From contig NC_061788.1 in the NCBI RefSeq assembly GCF_022458985.1, positions 2,129,826 to 2,193,825 on the forward strand: DNA of 64,000 nt. The letters are read 5' to 3'. Below the pieces are notes generated by a model, which worked only from the letters and a program-made list of their open reading frames with translations, was not told the origin of the DNA and searched no databases. The stretch comes from Mugil cephalus. Its lineage: Eukaryota; Chordata; Actinopteri; Mugiliformes; Mugilidae. Below, piece after piece: positions 50,835 through 62,973 of this stretch (within the stretch, counting starts at the first letter, position 1; every line of letters begins with the position of its first letter). A program made the position numbers and the translations under genes.

Positions 50835-51601
50835 TAGGGCTGGGCGTATCGATCTAAATATCAATAGTGTCGATACCAAGGACAATATCGGTATCGGATC
50901 GCTACTTTGTCGCGGTTTCTCTTCTTTACGTCCAGTAAATTACTCCTCAGAGTTGACTGTTAATGTTCTTTGGTGGAAAATGTTCTCAATTTTTATATTT
51001 TATAATTATTATTACTTTGTTGCTTTTGTTTACTTATTTGCTCAACTGACTTTTTTACGGACTTTATTTTTTCTATCGCTGTTGTGTTGTTTACATTGTT
51101 CTATTTTTGTTACATTGTTCCGTTTTCTTATTTTGCACTAATGACTTTTTTCTAAAACAACTGTGTAGTAAAAGGGGAAATATTTAATCTGTATACCGTT
51201 AAATTGTTTTATATTGTTATTAGTTAACAGAAACAGGTTTATTAGCCTAAAATATTTGTTTTATATGTGTTTTATCATGATCAATTAACCAAAGGAAAAT
51301 TACGAAGTTATTCAATGATGATGAAATTTCAAGGATCGGCGATACTAGCCCCGCATTTACTTGGTATCGGATCGAAACCAACATTCCTAGTATCGCACAG
51401 CCCTACTGAAAACACGTGGTCTGGTTATTTCCAAACATCTGATGCTGTCGTGGTTTTTGTCCTGTATTTTATCATAATCAATTAACCAAAGGAAATTACG
51501 AAGTTATTCGATTATGATGACATTTCAAGGATCGGCGATACTAGCCCTGCATTTACTTGGTATCGGATCGAAACCAACATCCCTAGTTTCGCCCAGCCCT
51601 A
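50835..51601. mobile_element. hAT-like element with duplicated right end
   Basis: Left end TAGGGCTGGGCGTATCGA at 50835 and right end GTATCGCACAGCCCTA at 51405 are inverted. The flanks ATGAAAAC and CTGAAAAC match at 7 of 8 positions, fitting a hAT target duplication. A second right end finishes at 51601, followed by the same CTGAAAAC flank, because about 196 bp of tail plus flank are tandemly duplicated (about 51265-51460 and 51461-51656). No transposase frame. Confidence 0.68.
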
Positions 51602-52599
51602 CTGAAAACACGTGGTCTGGTTACATCCAAACATCTGATGCTGTCGTGGTTTTTGGGGTTTTCTACATTTCTGAACATCACCTGTGTGACTCACCTGTTT
51701 CCACCCCGACGCTGGTTTTATGTTAATCCACTTTTAAGCTGCTTTTATTTCATTAGATTTACTTCATTGTTTTATTTGTGTGATGAGACTGAAACCAACT
51801 GGCCTAAATTCGAAGGTGTGAACATGGAAACCAGCTCCTCGACTTCCCACCGCCCACAGATCTCATGCGGCTCTAAGTCGGTGGTTTAGGGCTGATTACG
51901 CTTCGGTAAAGATCCAGGGGCCAATCAGATCATTGGGGCGGGGCTTTATGTAACAGCTGATCGCCATGCAGTTGAATTTGTTGAAAACAAAATGTCTCCC
52001 GTTGATCGTACAGGTTTTTTTTTTTTTTTCTCTGGATCACCAAGATAGATAGTGATCAGCAAACCTCAGCTCCTAGAATAAAGCAAAAACATATTTTAGC
52101 CTCAGTATATATATATAACATTCTATAGTTTTTAGGGTGTGTCTGGTTATTGTCATCTCCAGGTGTCTATAGGCGCCACTCAAACACTTCTGGCTACTTC
52201 GATTATCAAACAGACGCACAAATAAATAAATAATACATTCTTTCCTTTACAGATTTTTTTTATTTATTCATTTTTTTTATATCCTTGCTGTGTTTCAGTG
52301 TGTGTGACTCATGCAGGAAAATGTTATGTTACTGTCTGAGACATTGGTAACTGCCACCTTATCTGGCCTAATAGAGAGAAGCAAGGACAAACAGCACAAA
52401 GGCTGATAGAAAGTGGCTGCCTCTGCTGGTGCTGCAGTAAAGGAACTGTTGAATGGATTCTGCCTGCAGATCTGAAAATAAGAATCTTTCCACACCCAAA
52501 ACCCCTTGTTTCACATACTGATAGAAGGACAATGCAGTCAAATGTTTTGCTTTAGCATTTTCATAGTGTAATGACTTCACAGCAGCTGTGCTGGAAGAT

Positions 52600-52985
52600 T
52601 GAATAGTTTTAATCTTGTATTAATCCACATTTTCAGAAAATATGATGCATGTTGTGTTGTGTTTGGAAGCCAACATCAGCAAACATGGACAAACAACAGA
52701 TTCTTAAACTTAGCAGTTTTTGGGGCCAGTAAAATGTTTCAAAAAGATATCGCTCCCAATGACATATGTTCATTATTTGGCTTCATGCAAAGCTCATGTA
52801 GTCGTAGCATTCACTGCCCTGATTGGAAGATGCATCATTCTTCTCACCTGGAAGAGACAAAGGCCTTAAACGTTCTAAGATGGATTAGAGATATTATGCA
52901 TTTTCTGAATGTCGAGAAAATTAGATACACTCTTTAAGGCTCCCTGGAATCTTTTAAGGAAACTTGGACAAGTACCATTAACCTC
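52600..52985 (+). mobile_element. Probable L1-type LINE ORF2 3' remnant
   Basis: The plus-strand frame reads KALNVLRWIRDIMHFLNVEK and IRYTL, then after one stop GSLESFKETWTSTINLL. The pattern of an EKIRYTL motif followed by a short segment with W and a terminal hydrophobic patch resembles the C-terminus of fish L1-like ORF2 proteins. Short and decayed; a weak call. Confidence 0.35.
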
Positions 52986-54512
52986 CTGAGACCCTGTGTC
53001 CTCAAACGGGGACGTTAAGTTTACGGTTTTATTGCAGCTTATTCTGCTTCATTTAAACCCATTGGTCTGCCATCTAGTGGTACGAAAGGCTAAATGTATT
53101 TATTTATTATCGTTCTAGTTTGATATGATGCACAAATCTAACAAATTTTATCAAAAGCAACAAGCTACCACATCGCTAATTAGCAAGTACTCGTTTGAGG
53201 ACGTTGGGACTTCATTGTTCTGTCTTTGCTCCGGCGTGTTCAGGTATTAAAATAAACAGTTTCATATTTTGTGCGTATATATACATATTGGTGACTTAAT
53301 TATAATAGAAATAATGAAATAATCCCAGTGTCCACATACGAGGACATTGTTTCTTTTTCAAAAACTACTATTTCATGTTCAAATTAATATGTTTAGTATT
53401 TATACATCTTAGTTTCCTACTGATCATAGATACCTTGGAGAAGCGTCCATATTTCTATTTCCCTCTGTATATTTTTCAGAGTGCTGACTTTTTTTGTGTA
53501 TTTTGTGTATTCTTTCAAGTTTATTATAGTTTTTGTGTGTATATATATTCTTGTCTATCATGATATGGAAATTTCCCATACATGGGATAAATAATGTGTC
53601 TGAGTTAGGAAGATGTGAGGAGCTACTATTAGCATGGATACAGAACTGTCCTCTCCTGACTCATACTGATCAGTTGGTCACCAGTTTATTCATTCTAGAT
53701 TATGTTGTTGTGGAAATATTTGTGAATTTGAACGTTCACATGAGAGTAATTTAGTCTAAATGGAGGGGAAAGGGGAGACAAAGAAAAATAAACCATAATA
53801 ACAAGGGTCAAAAAACAATGCAGATAAATGCAGGTACATCTCCGTGTACACCATTCCCACGCAGAGGGAAAAACATATCTATTAATAAAGTGGAGCAAAT
53901 TTAATTTTTATATATTATTTCACAAATATTTAGTAATACTATCCTGCCCAGTGAAGTGTATTGATCTGATACCAGTAGCTTGAATGATACCTAGGACATA
54001 ATGAATCAATCTGAATCTTAATGAATTTTCATGACCTTTAAGTGTTTTTGTGATTTGCCTTTTGGGTTATAAACCAGTTAACATCCAGTCCATAATATGG
54101 GTCTATGAAGTCTATAAGGAAATGGAAAATACGTTACTATCACAATGAAAGCTTTTGTTCAGAAACAACACAAAATTATCACATGAGAACAAATGAAAAC
54201 AAATTATTTTTCAGGCAGTGTTCAGAAACTACAACTGCTACTTTGGAGCCAAAACTAATCCACATTAGCTAGCTAGCTAGCTAGTAGCATTGTTTTCATC
54301 ACATTTCTCAATGGCCCTGATGCCAACAATCCTTCACGCCACCAGAAGGGGGAAGCAACAGTTCAGGACTTTCATCAACAGTCAGTGATTGCTCTTGTGT
54401 TGTGGATTCACCCTGAGAATAACTTGTGTACTTGAGTTTTGTCTGTTGCTAAAAGTTTTCTCTTTCTATCCACAGAAATCCGTCTCCAAACTACCACCAG
54501 GGACCAAGAGGG

Positions 54513-56120
54513 ATGGAGGGAGAAGGCTGTAATCCTGGGATAGCTATAGATTCTGGTAACCCGTTGCTAAGAGCAGTTTTCCTCCGTCGGCTGAGACTTA
54601 CTCGGCTGCTCCTGGACGGCGGCGCTTACATCAATGAGAGCGACGGCCAAGGCCAGACGCCCCTCATGGTGGCCTGCAGGACCCAGCACATCGACACCCA
54701 AAGCGCCAGCAGGGTCAAGCTGGTCCAGTTCCTCCTGGAGAGAGGAGCCGATCCCAACATCCAGGACAAGGAAGGTCGCTCGGCGCTGATGCACGCCTGC
54801 CGGGAGCAGGCCGGACCCGAGGTGGTGTCTCTGCTCTTGGCCAACGGGGCGGACATCAGCCTGGAAGACCAGTCCGGGACGTCGGCTTTGGTCCACGCGG
54901 TCATGGCCGGAGACTGGAAGGTGTTGAAGCTGCTGCTCGACACGTGCAAGGCCAAAGGGAAAGAGGTGATTATCATAACAACTGACAAATTCCCATGTGG
55001 AAAACTACCGGCCAAGCAATACCTCAGCATCCCTCCCATCGGTCCTCTCGATCCGGCCGACAAAATGACACCAACAGCCCCCGCGTCTCCCTCTGAAATC
55101 CAGCTCATCACCTCCCCTCAGTCCACCTCCTCCTCTTCCTCCTCCCTATGCCCTCCCAAACCCGTCTTTTCCTTTAAAGAAGCACAGATCTGTGGGGTAA
55201 GCTCCCACCCATGCTCCCCGTCAAGGTTTCGAGGCTTCGGTCAAACGGGTCTGAACGGACTCCAGCAGCCTCTGCTGAGACTGAACTCTGAGCCGTGGTT
55301 AAAGATCCCGGAGTCTCTGCTCGCCCAGCATCGCCACGCTGCCTCGTCCCCAGAACAGAGCCGAGACGCAAACCAGACGGAGAACGTCTCCTATGGAGCT
55401 CGCAAACTGGACGGCGACAACAGCACAAACTCGGAAAGATTCCAGTGGTACGAAGGAAGATTAGGAATGAACAGAGGGATTGAAGAACATGATGCCAAAC
55501 ATGATGAGGAAAAGATCTCCGTACCGGGCCTCATGTCATCCCACTCCGCCTCGCACCCTAATCTGCATTCTGGAAACCTCGCCGCAGATTCAATCGCCTC
55601 CTCTTCCTCGTCTTCTGGTGACAAAACCCTTGGGGCGCCCCTTCACTCCGTGGCCTCGTCGAGCCTTCAAAGCGTCATCCAGAGGCGTAAGCTGGGCACC
55701 GACATCTACAGCTCCGACCCCCAGCTGGCCATAGACACTCAAAACCTACCCGAGGAGCAAAGACCCAGAGACCTGACGGACGGCAAGAAGCTGGCGCCGC
55801 TACGCTGCTCCAGCACCTTAGGCTCCAGGGAGTCGATGTCAGGAGGCCCAAGCAAGAGGGTCCTGTTTGGGTACGAGCGCAGAGGGTCTGGTGCCTTCTT
55901 GTTGGACCACAGCTTCCAGGCCAAGCCTAGATCTTTGCCACCTCTGGCCAACACCCCCATGTTTAACGTTTGTAACTCCAGCAGTGGAGGCAGTTTCTCC
56001 GAGTCTGGTCAAAAGGGTTTCCTCCCCTCTGCTCCTCCCGGGCAACCCAAGGAGCTGACCAGGAGGATGCTGCTGAGGAGACACTCGATGCAGACCGAAC
56101 AGTTCAAATCCACAGCCTGA
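54513..56120 (+). CDS. ankrd34b: Ankyrin repeat domain-containing protein 34B
   Basis: Single-exon coding region of 535 residues, close to the roughly 514 of the mammalian protein. The N-terminal third is about four ankyrin repeats: NPLLRAVFLRRLRLTRLLLD, GQTPLMVACRTQHID, ADPNIQDKEGRSALMHACRE, and GADISLEDQSGTSALVHAV. Family signatures follow: CKAKGKEVIIITTDKFPCGK with KQYLSIPP, then a long Ser/Pro-rich disordered region, ERRGSGAFLLDHSF, and the terminal MLLRRHSMQTEQ. Molecular function is not established. Placement beside rasgrf2 matches the human 5q14 order and supports the B paralogue. The upstream acceptor at 54471-54475 implies a separate 5' UTR exon. Confidence 0.93.
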   Translation: MEGEGCNPGIAIDSGNPLLRAVFLRRLRLTRLLLDGGAYINESDGQGQTPLMVACRTQHIDTQSASRVKLVQFLLERGADPNIQDKEGRSALMHACREQAGPEVVSLLLANGADISLEDQSGTSALVHAVMAGDWKVLKLLLDTCKAKGKEVIIITTDKFPCGKLPAKQYLSIPPIGPLDPADKMTPTAPASPSEIQLITSPQSTSSSSSSLCPPKPVFSFKEAQICGVSSHPCSPSRFRGFGQTGLNGLQQPLLRLNSEPWLKIPESLLAQHRHAASSPEQSRDANQTENVSYGARKLDGDNSTNSERFQWYEGRLGMNRGIEEHDAKHDEEKISVPGLMSSHSASHPNLHSGNLAADSIASSSSSSGDKTLGAPLHSVASSSLQSVIQRRKLGTDIYSSDPQLAIDTQNLPEEQRPRDLTDGKKLAPLRCSSTLGSRESMSGGPSKRVLFGYERRGSGAFLLDHSFQAKPRSLPPLANTPMFNVCNSSSGGSFSESGQKGFLPSAPPGQPKELTRRMLLRRHSMQTEQFKSTA

Positions 56121-57279
56121 AAATTCAAACGAGCGAAAGAAGAAAACGCCATCCTTGTGTTTTTAAATGTCGTCGCGTTGATGCTTTATTATCCGTGTAG
56201 TGAAATTCATTGACGGAAAAACCAAAGAGGATGAACTAAATTCCGAATGGATTCAGCAAAACTATAGTGACCTTCCTGTGCTTCGGCTGGTCCTGTTTTC
56301 ATGCAGATTTAGTGTGCAGTTTCCAAAAAAACAAGTCGTTCGCCAGCTGTTTCCACATCCACGACTATTTGTTATCTTTAATTTCCACAAAACTTGGCTA
56401 CGTTTTGGTCTCCTCCACTGTCTGAGAGAAAGAAAAAATGAATTAATTGTCAACTTTTTGTCCGCTGTCAATTGGTATTGGCTTTGTTTATCATAACGTC
56501 TTTCCAGGGAGCTGCATTTGTGAGTTCAAAATCAAAACAATGAGCTTAAAGACGCTAAAAAAAAAAAAAAGGAAAGCTACATAGAGCTCTTTTCATTTGT
56601 CAGTACGAGCAACATCTTAAAGAATAACTTTGGTGGTTTGACTTTTTAATTAAAAAAAATAAAATAAATAAACCAATAATTGCTGCTATAAAGTTGTTAT
56701 ATGTAGAGAATTGACCATTTGTTGGCCTTCTGACCAATCAGAGAGCTCCTTCCCTACTTCCTGTGTTACTATTGCTAGCTTAGGCAAAAAATAGCTACTT
56801 GGGCGTCCATTCCCGTAAAAAAAAAACCTGCAGTAATAAGAGTGTAGAGGTAACGTGAAAGCTGCGACAGCTAGCATCAGCAACCGTACTCATGTTAGCA
56901 TATATTGGAAAATTAATCTTTCCACCAGATTTTAATGTAAAGCTGTTTCCCTGCTATACCCAGACTTGTTTTTAGAGTTTTAATTCTATGGGTTTTATTG
57001 TTTTCAAGGTTTTTCTTTGGCTACTTGTTAGTCTAAACTAGCAAAAATAACACAGGATGTTGGGAGGAGCCGTCTGGTTGACGTCGTGCGCTTTACCGCT
57101 TCAAATATAAAATATATTCCATCCGAAGAACTTGAGACGATGCTGTAACTGTTGACACCGCGGCTTTAAAGTGTTGGACTTTGCTTTTTGTTGAAGGAGT
57201 CTCAAATAAATATGTCTGTGGAAAAAATAAATAAATAGCTGCAAGAAGATATGTTGCTGCAACATGTTTAATAAATGAT
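56121..57279 (+). other. ankrd34b 3' UTR and end-to-end junction with ocln
   Basis: AT-rich, no further coding sense. A plus-strand AATAAA at 57205-57210 is the likely ankrd34b poly(A) signal, with another A-rich candidate at about 57226-57237. The ocln signal on the opposite strand follows at 57280-57285, so the two transcripts meet tail to tail. Confidence 0.55.
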
Positions 57280-57285
57280 TTTATT
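57280..57285 (-). promoter_or_regulatory. ocln poly(A) signal candidate
   Basis: TTTATT on plus is AATAAA on minus, 580 bp downstream of the ocln stop at 57865-57867. Confidence 0.5.
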
Positions 57286-57694
57286 ATGATAAAAATGCAT
57301 CACAAATCATTGTTAAAGTTCACACTATGCATTAAATGTGCATAATTAATCCAAAGCGTCCGCCTGTTGTACCGTTCATTGAGAAACACCTCCTTATAAA
57401 CAACCCACATATTTACAAGTGACTGTATAAAAAAAACAAAAAACAAAAAAAAGGAGAATAAAATGGGCAGTAAGAACTGAATTAGGAAAACTTTATAGAA
57501 AATAAATAGATAAAATCACATCCATGACAGGTGATAGTCATAATACACACAGTGGTAGAATACAGGATTTGTTTTCTCTGCTACCGGAAAAAAAAATAAA
57601 AAATACAACTGTTGTAACTTCACGTGAATCCTTGAAGCTTCGTCTTTTACTGTCTGTCGGTTCATCCCCTCGTAGAGTTCCCAGACAGACTTAG

Positions 57695-57825
57695 TCCCTC
57701 CCGTCCAATCCCGTCCCGTCCAATCCCGTCCAATCCCATCCCGTCCCGTCTCGTCCAATCCCGTCCCATCCCGTCCCATCCCGTCCCATCCCGTCCCATC
57801 CCGTCTCGTTCTGTCCCGTCTCGTC
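57695..57825. repeat. 10-bp minisatellite in ocln 3' UTR
   Basis: Units of CCCGTCCCAT and CCCGTCCAAT, about a dozen copies, beginning some 40 bp after the ocln stop codon and therefore transcribed. The Gly/Arg/Asp-rich minus-strand frames over it are artefacts. Confidence 0.92.
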
Positions 57826-57864
57826 CTGGACAGACGTACGTGTCCTCCTCCACAGATTCGTCGT

Positions 57865-60800
57865 TCAGGCCCTGCGGTCGTAGTCGCTGACCATCTTCTT
57901 GATGTGGTTCAGCTTGGACTTGAGATATTTACTCCTGCGCTTCTTCATCTGATAATCTGCAGACTGTGGAGACAAACAAAACCGAAATTATTATTCTGCT
58001 CCATCTTCTTCTTTCTTTTTCCAGGTAAAGCAAAAAATAATTAGAACAATTCGTCTTATCATGCTACGTAAATAGTTTCTGGGAATTTTTTTTTTTTTGA
58101 CATGAATAAGTACTGCAACATCTAATCAGACCATAACTGATTTATCACGTTTACAAGAATGTGTCCAAACAACAACAACAACAACGACACGGTGGCGGGA
58201 CGTAATAATAAGAATGTGTCATGCGGTTAAATTATTATTATTTTTTTTTTAAATCACTGTAGACTCTTTAAATAATCTCACGTACCTTTTTGATGTTCTT
58301 TATTCTGTTGTACTCATCCAATGCGTCCTGTTAAAAAAAAGGAAAAACTATTTATAAGAAATAAATCTAAATTAGGTCATTTAACAAACGTTTCGTGGAC
58401 ACACGTGATTTTCTTTCATGAATTAAATGGTTCTGTGGCGACAGATTCACTTTTACCAGCTCCAGAAGGGAAATATGTCACTCTTTGAAATCCTAAAAAG
58501 TTTGTCTATGCTCTCACCAGGTACTGTGGGCTTCCCTCCTCCAGCTGATCCAGCTCTCTGTCCACGTCCGACAGGTCCTTGTTGATGGCGTCCAGCTCCG
58601 CCTGCAGGTTTTTGTACTCGTTGTGGTCGCGGTCAAACTCGTGCTTGTAATCGTTGCGTTGCTGCTCATTCGTGATCGGTGGAAATTCACTACGGTTGGA
58701 AAAAATAAGGGAATTTGTACAATGAAACAAAAATAATCTGAATTGGTTGAACATGTTGAACATCGTATATGTTGGCCTCCACACACCAGGGGGCGCTGCA
58801 GACAGTGGCTAGAAAATGTTTTTATTTTTTAGACAGAATGCTACAAACAAACATGAGCAAATAAACTGGTTGCTCTGTAGCTACTTAAATGTGATGTTAT
58901 GTTTACGCCTCTTCCACTCTGCTAGGCTAGGCTAGGCTAGGCTAGGCTAAGCAATGATCTGCTCTCATCTAATTCAGCTTAAATTGGCTGCAAGTGGCAG
59001 TGTAGAACAATAATTGAATAAAATGAAAAGTGTAATTTAAAAGGTAAACTACATAAAATCGCAGTGAAAGCTGCACCCAGGCTAGTTAGCGTTTAGCTAG
59101 TTAGCTTTTTAAGGGCTAGTTTTAGCGCTGATACGTTGTAAACATTCTCATTTAGAGAATAAAACATATTTCAGAATCAAATCCCATTTTAAACTAACTT
59201 GACTGAATGTAGTTTGTGTAGATTTCCACTAATTTTCTTCTAACATCAACTGCACCTTTTTATTTTTTTTTTTCATATTTTTATTATTATTATTATTATG
59301 TTGGAGAATTATTACCCATGTTATTAGTTATTTCTGTGGTTGCGCTGTTTTGTCTCGTACCTGTCGAAGTCGTTGTCGTCCAGCTCGTCTCCGGAGGAGT
59401 TGTAGTCCGTCTCGTAGTCCTGTCCATCAGCGCGACGTGGTCGACCTGCACGCCTCTTTTTGGGACGTCCGGCTGAACTCGCAATCTCCGAGTTGCTGCT
59501 GTAGGAAACCCCGTTACGCAACGGCGTGGCTTCCACTGACGGCCTGAGTGAGAAAAAGTACAAAGGTTAGGATGGTTCACAGCAGTAGGAAGTAAAGCAC
59601 CAGCCATTTTGGTCTGATCTGCCATTTCATTTTGAGTAAGGAAACAAGGGAGCAGTGTCTTCCTGTTTCCTTCATAGCTCGAATACCTTGTCGTGTTCAC
59701 TCATCAGCACGAAAATATCTGACATAGTTTCAGTGATGTAAGAGAACGTGATTCATGAAACTGCTTTCACTGGCGCGTTATGGAAATAATAATAACGAGT
59801 ATCTGGTGAAGCAGCTCAGTAATTATTAACCTATAACTGTAATAAACCCAACACAACCAGCAGCCCTGGTTTATTATATATTCACATATTTAGATTTAAT
59901 ATTAATAGTATTGACCTGGGGGTTTGTTGCTTCTAAGCCATTTGTTGGAAGGATTTAACAACTGTAAATAATAAAAAAGTGATTTAAAAGCATCACATAA
60001 GCTAGGCGAGCTAGCATTTCACTTTAATTTAGCTAACATTTCTACCAATGTGGTAGTTCAGTGAATTAAAACATACCATTGTGTTTTACAAAATGCCATT
60101 TAAAGGTCACAGCCAGCGGAGTTTCCCCGCTTAGGCTAAGCTACGTAGCGTTTAGCTAGATTAAATTACAGAACAACAAGTTTTCCTGCGTTTCTTTGAT
60201 TCATGGTAGGAATTATTTTACAGTGATTTAAAGCTGCCAAGTGGTTAGAGCCTCTATCATGACTGATGTTTAGATGTGAACACATTTATCTGATCAGCTC
60301 AGTTCATCATTTTAAATTAAACACAGTCTGGGGCAGGTTTACTCACTCTGGGGTGTAGCTGTACGGGGGTTTGTCGTAGTTGCTTTCGTCATCCAGGTAA
60401 CTCCTGGAGCCTCTTCGCTTCTCTGGGTAGTCCGACACCGGGAACACTTCAGGCGTAGCCGACACGTTGTTCACCTTCACCAAAGACCCAACGAATTAGA
60501 AACCTCACATTCAACTTTCTTTAACTGATAAACACTTCATCTGCAACTTTAAGGCTGATCACCATTAATCCATTGGTGGGTTATTTGATTAACTTATCCA
60601 AAACCTAAAATCTTATCATTGCTTTCATGTATAATTTTCTCAATTTATTTCCAGTTCTATTATTTCTTCCTGTCAGTTTGTCTTTGATCAAACTTATCTC
60701 CATCAGTTTTCATTTTTCAGACTCAGATCCAAACAATAGACATTAATGATCTCTGAGGAGGGAGCAGATGAACTGTTGTTGAAGATCAGTTGATATTTTT

Positions 60801-62914
60801 GCTTGCACTTAAACCATTTCTCCTTATTTTTATACTTTATTCTTTGAGTTTTGGACTTTTATTTGGACAAAGCGAGATACTGATGAAGGACTGTGAATGT
60901 GCAGCTAATTTATATTATGTAAGGGTGTTTTCTTGAGACAAACACTCTGGATCTCTTCCAGCTCTGGTATGATGTACCTGCATGGACACGTTCTCCCAAA
61001 GTATGCAACATAAGTCAGCTACACCCCACTGCACACAACACACCACAACAGGCTCCATGTATGTTGCTGCAGGCTGCAGCTTCACCACCTCAGCACTTTC
61101 CAGGCGGGTTCCCAGGAAAAAGAGAAGGCCACTTCTCTCTACTGGTTCCCAGTATCAGGTTGCTGTTGTGGTGTTGTGTGTCTGCTAACCAGTGGGTTTC
61201 ATGGTGCAGAGGACCAGGCCGACCTGTTCTTCCTGTTCCTTGTGCTAAAGTGAACTGAATGTCATCATGACTTCCAACAACGTGACTCACAGACTCATCG
61301 CTACTCGCTGCGCTATGTTGCAAAACACATCTGAAAATAGCTGCAGAGAGAATGAATCATCGAAAAGAAAAATTTAAAAAGGAAAACACTGGTTTTTAAA
61401 TGCCTCGTGTGCAGACGGCAGCAGGCCAGGCTTTTATTCCCAGAGTCTTTATCAGTGTGTGACGTCTCAGACTGAAACCGGTGTCTGAGAGCTCGCGCCA
61501 CACCTTGAAACCAAGCGTTCCAGGTACAGCAGGCTCCCAGTATTTCCCTCCCCCACCGCTGAACAGGTGACTGTCATCAAACCGGTTCCTCCACTCGTTT
61601 TACTGCTCAGCACCATGAAAACAAACGCGGGCAGACGCACTGGAACCGTCCCACATGATCCTCCATCAAACATAAACAGCTGAGCCCACAGTTATTTTCT
61701 GTATAAGATTTCCACAATAAGCTTAAAAAGACACTCTCACTGTCCTGCGTCAAATGTCCTGATTTGTCCGACTAACAATCCAAAACCCAGAGAATAAAAA
61801 AATACTACATATGTGAACATAAATGACTCTTTTTTTTTTTGTCTGATTTTGGAAATTAGTAAATAATATCGAGTTTTAATGAATAAAAATGTTAGAAATC
61901 AAATTCTATCTCAAAGTAAAACAGGCCTGGTTCAATAATATGAACCACTTCTACGCAGATTGTTCTGGTTTAAACTGGATCTGTTTGACTATTGATGAAT
62001 AACGTGAGGGGTAATAAACCCACCCAGTCCATATCTGCATGTTTCAGCTTTGTTTTCTATTTGTTTGGGGGTGATATTCCCATTATTTACATTTAATTTT
62101 AGTGACATTATGAATGAACGTTTGCTAACTTTGATTGAAAGTATAAAACATTTACTTCATTTTTAGTCCTTTATTCATGCAACTTGTAGCAATGAGTTAA
62201 TGTATGATTGTGTATTATATAACAAATTATATAAAAAAGTGAAAGTGACTGAACTTTCCTGCTAAACTAGACGAGTTAGCATTTGGCTAGCTTGCGCTAA
62301 GAAGTTTGCTACTTCCTGGAAAAGCCACTAGACTTTCCAACTAAGCTAGGCTAGTTAGCATTTAGCTAGTTTGCTCTATTTTTTTTTTTTTTTACTATTT
62401 TATAATTTATTTCTACAAATAAGGTTGTTTAATACATTGAAATATACGACTGTGTGTTATAAAATGTAATTTAAAGTATTATATTAATAACATTAAATCC
62501 AGAAAAAGTTACTGGACTTTCCAACTAATCTAGGTTAGTTAGCAGGTAAGCTAGTTAGCGTTTAGCTAGAAATATATATATATATATATTCAGCTCACAT
62601 TTGTACCAAGGAGGTAGTGTAATAAATGCAAATATATGATGGTGTGTTATGTAATTTAAAGGCATCATCATAAAAAAGTCACTGGACCTTCCCGCTAAAC
62701 TAGGTCACTTAGCTTAAAGAAGAACTGGTTTTGCTAGTTTTCTTTTATTTCTTTCTTTTATTGTATTCCTCATGAAGAATGTCATGATTTATGAAATATC
62801 ATAAATTGAAGTCCTCACTTTGACTGCAACAGTTTTAAAACTCAAGAGATATTCAGGTTGAAACATGGAAGATATTCAGGAGTGAGATCCTTAACTACTT
62901 TTCCGACAAAATAT

Positions 62915-62973
<59 letters not shown>

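Larger units (their letters stand above)
48165..54475 (+). other. Probable ankrd34b 5' UTR intron or upstream region
   Basis: AT-rich, no exon recognised. Contains a tandem array (48817-49300), (TAGCA)n at about 49400-49449, a hAT-like element with duplicated tail (50835-51655), a LINE-like remnant (about 52600-52985), a CCTCCTGAGACCC-type dispersed repeat (about 52982-53350) and (AGCT)n at about 54267-54284. Ends in a pyrimidine tract plus CACAG acceptor at 54471-54475. Confidence 0.5.

Noticed and set aside
54567..55111. Minus-strand open frames of 109 and 161 codons
   Set aside because: Antisense shadows of the ankrd34b coding exon, which has strong family matches on the plus strand.
60982..61673. 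Short open frames on both strands in the ocln intron
   Set aside because: No recognisable domain, no conserved splice partners; consistent with chance frames.
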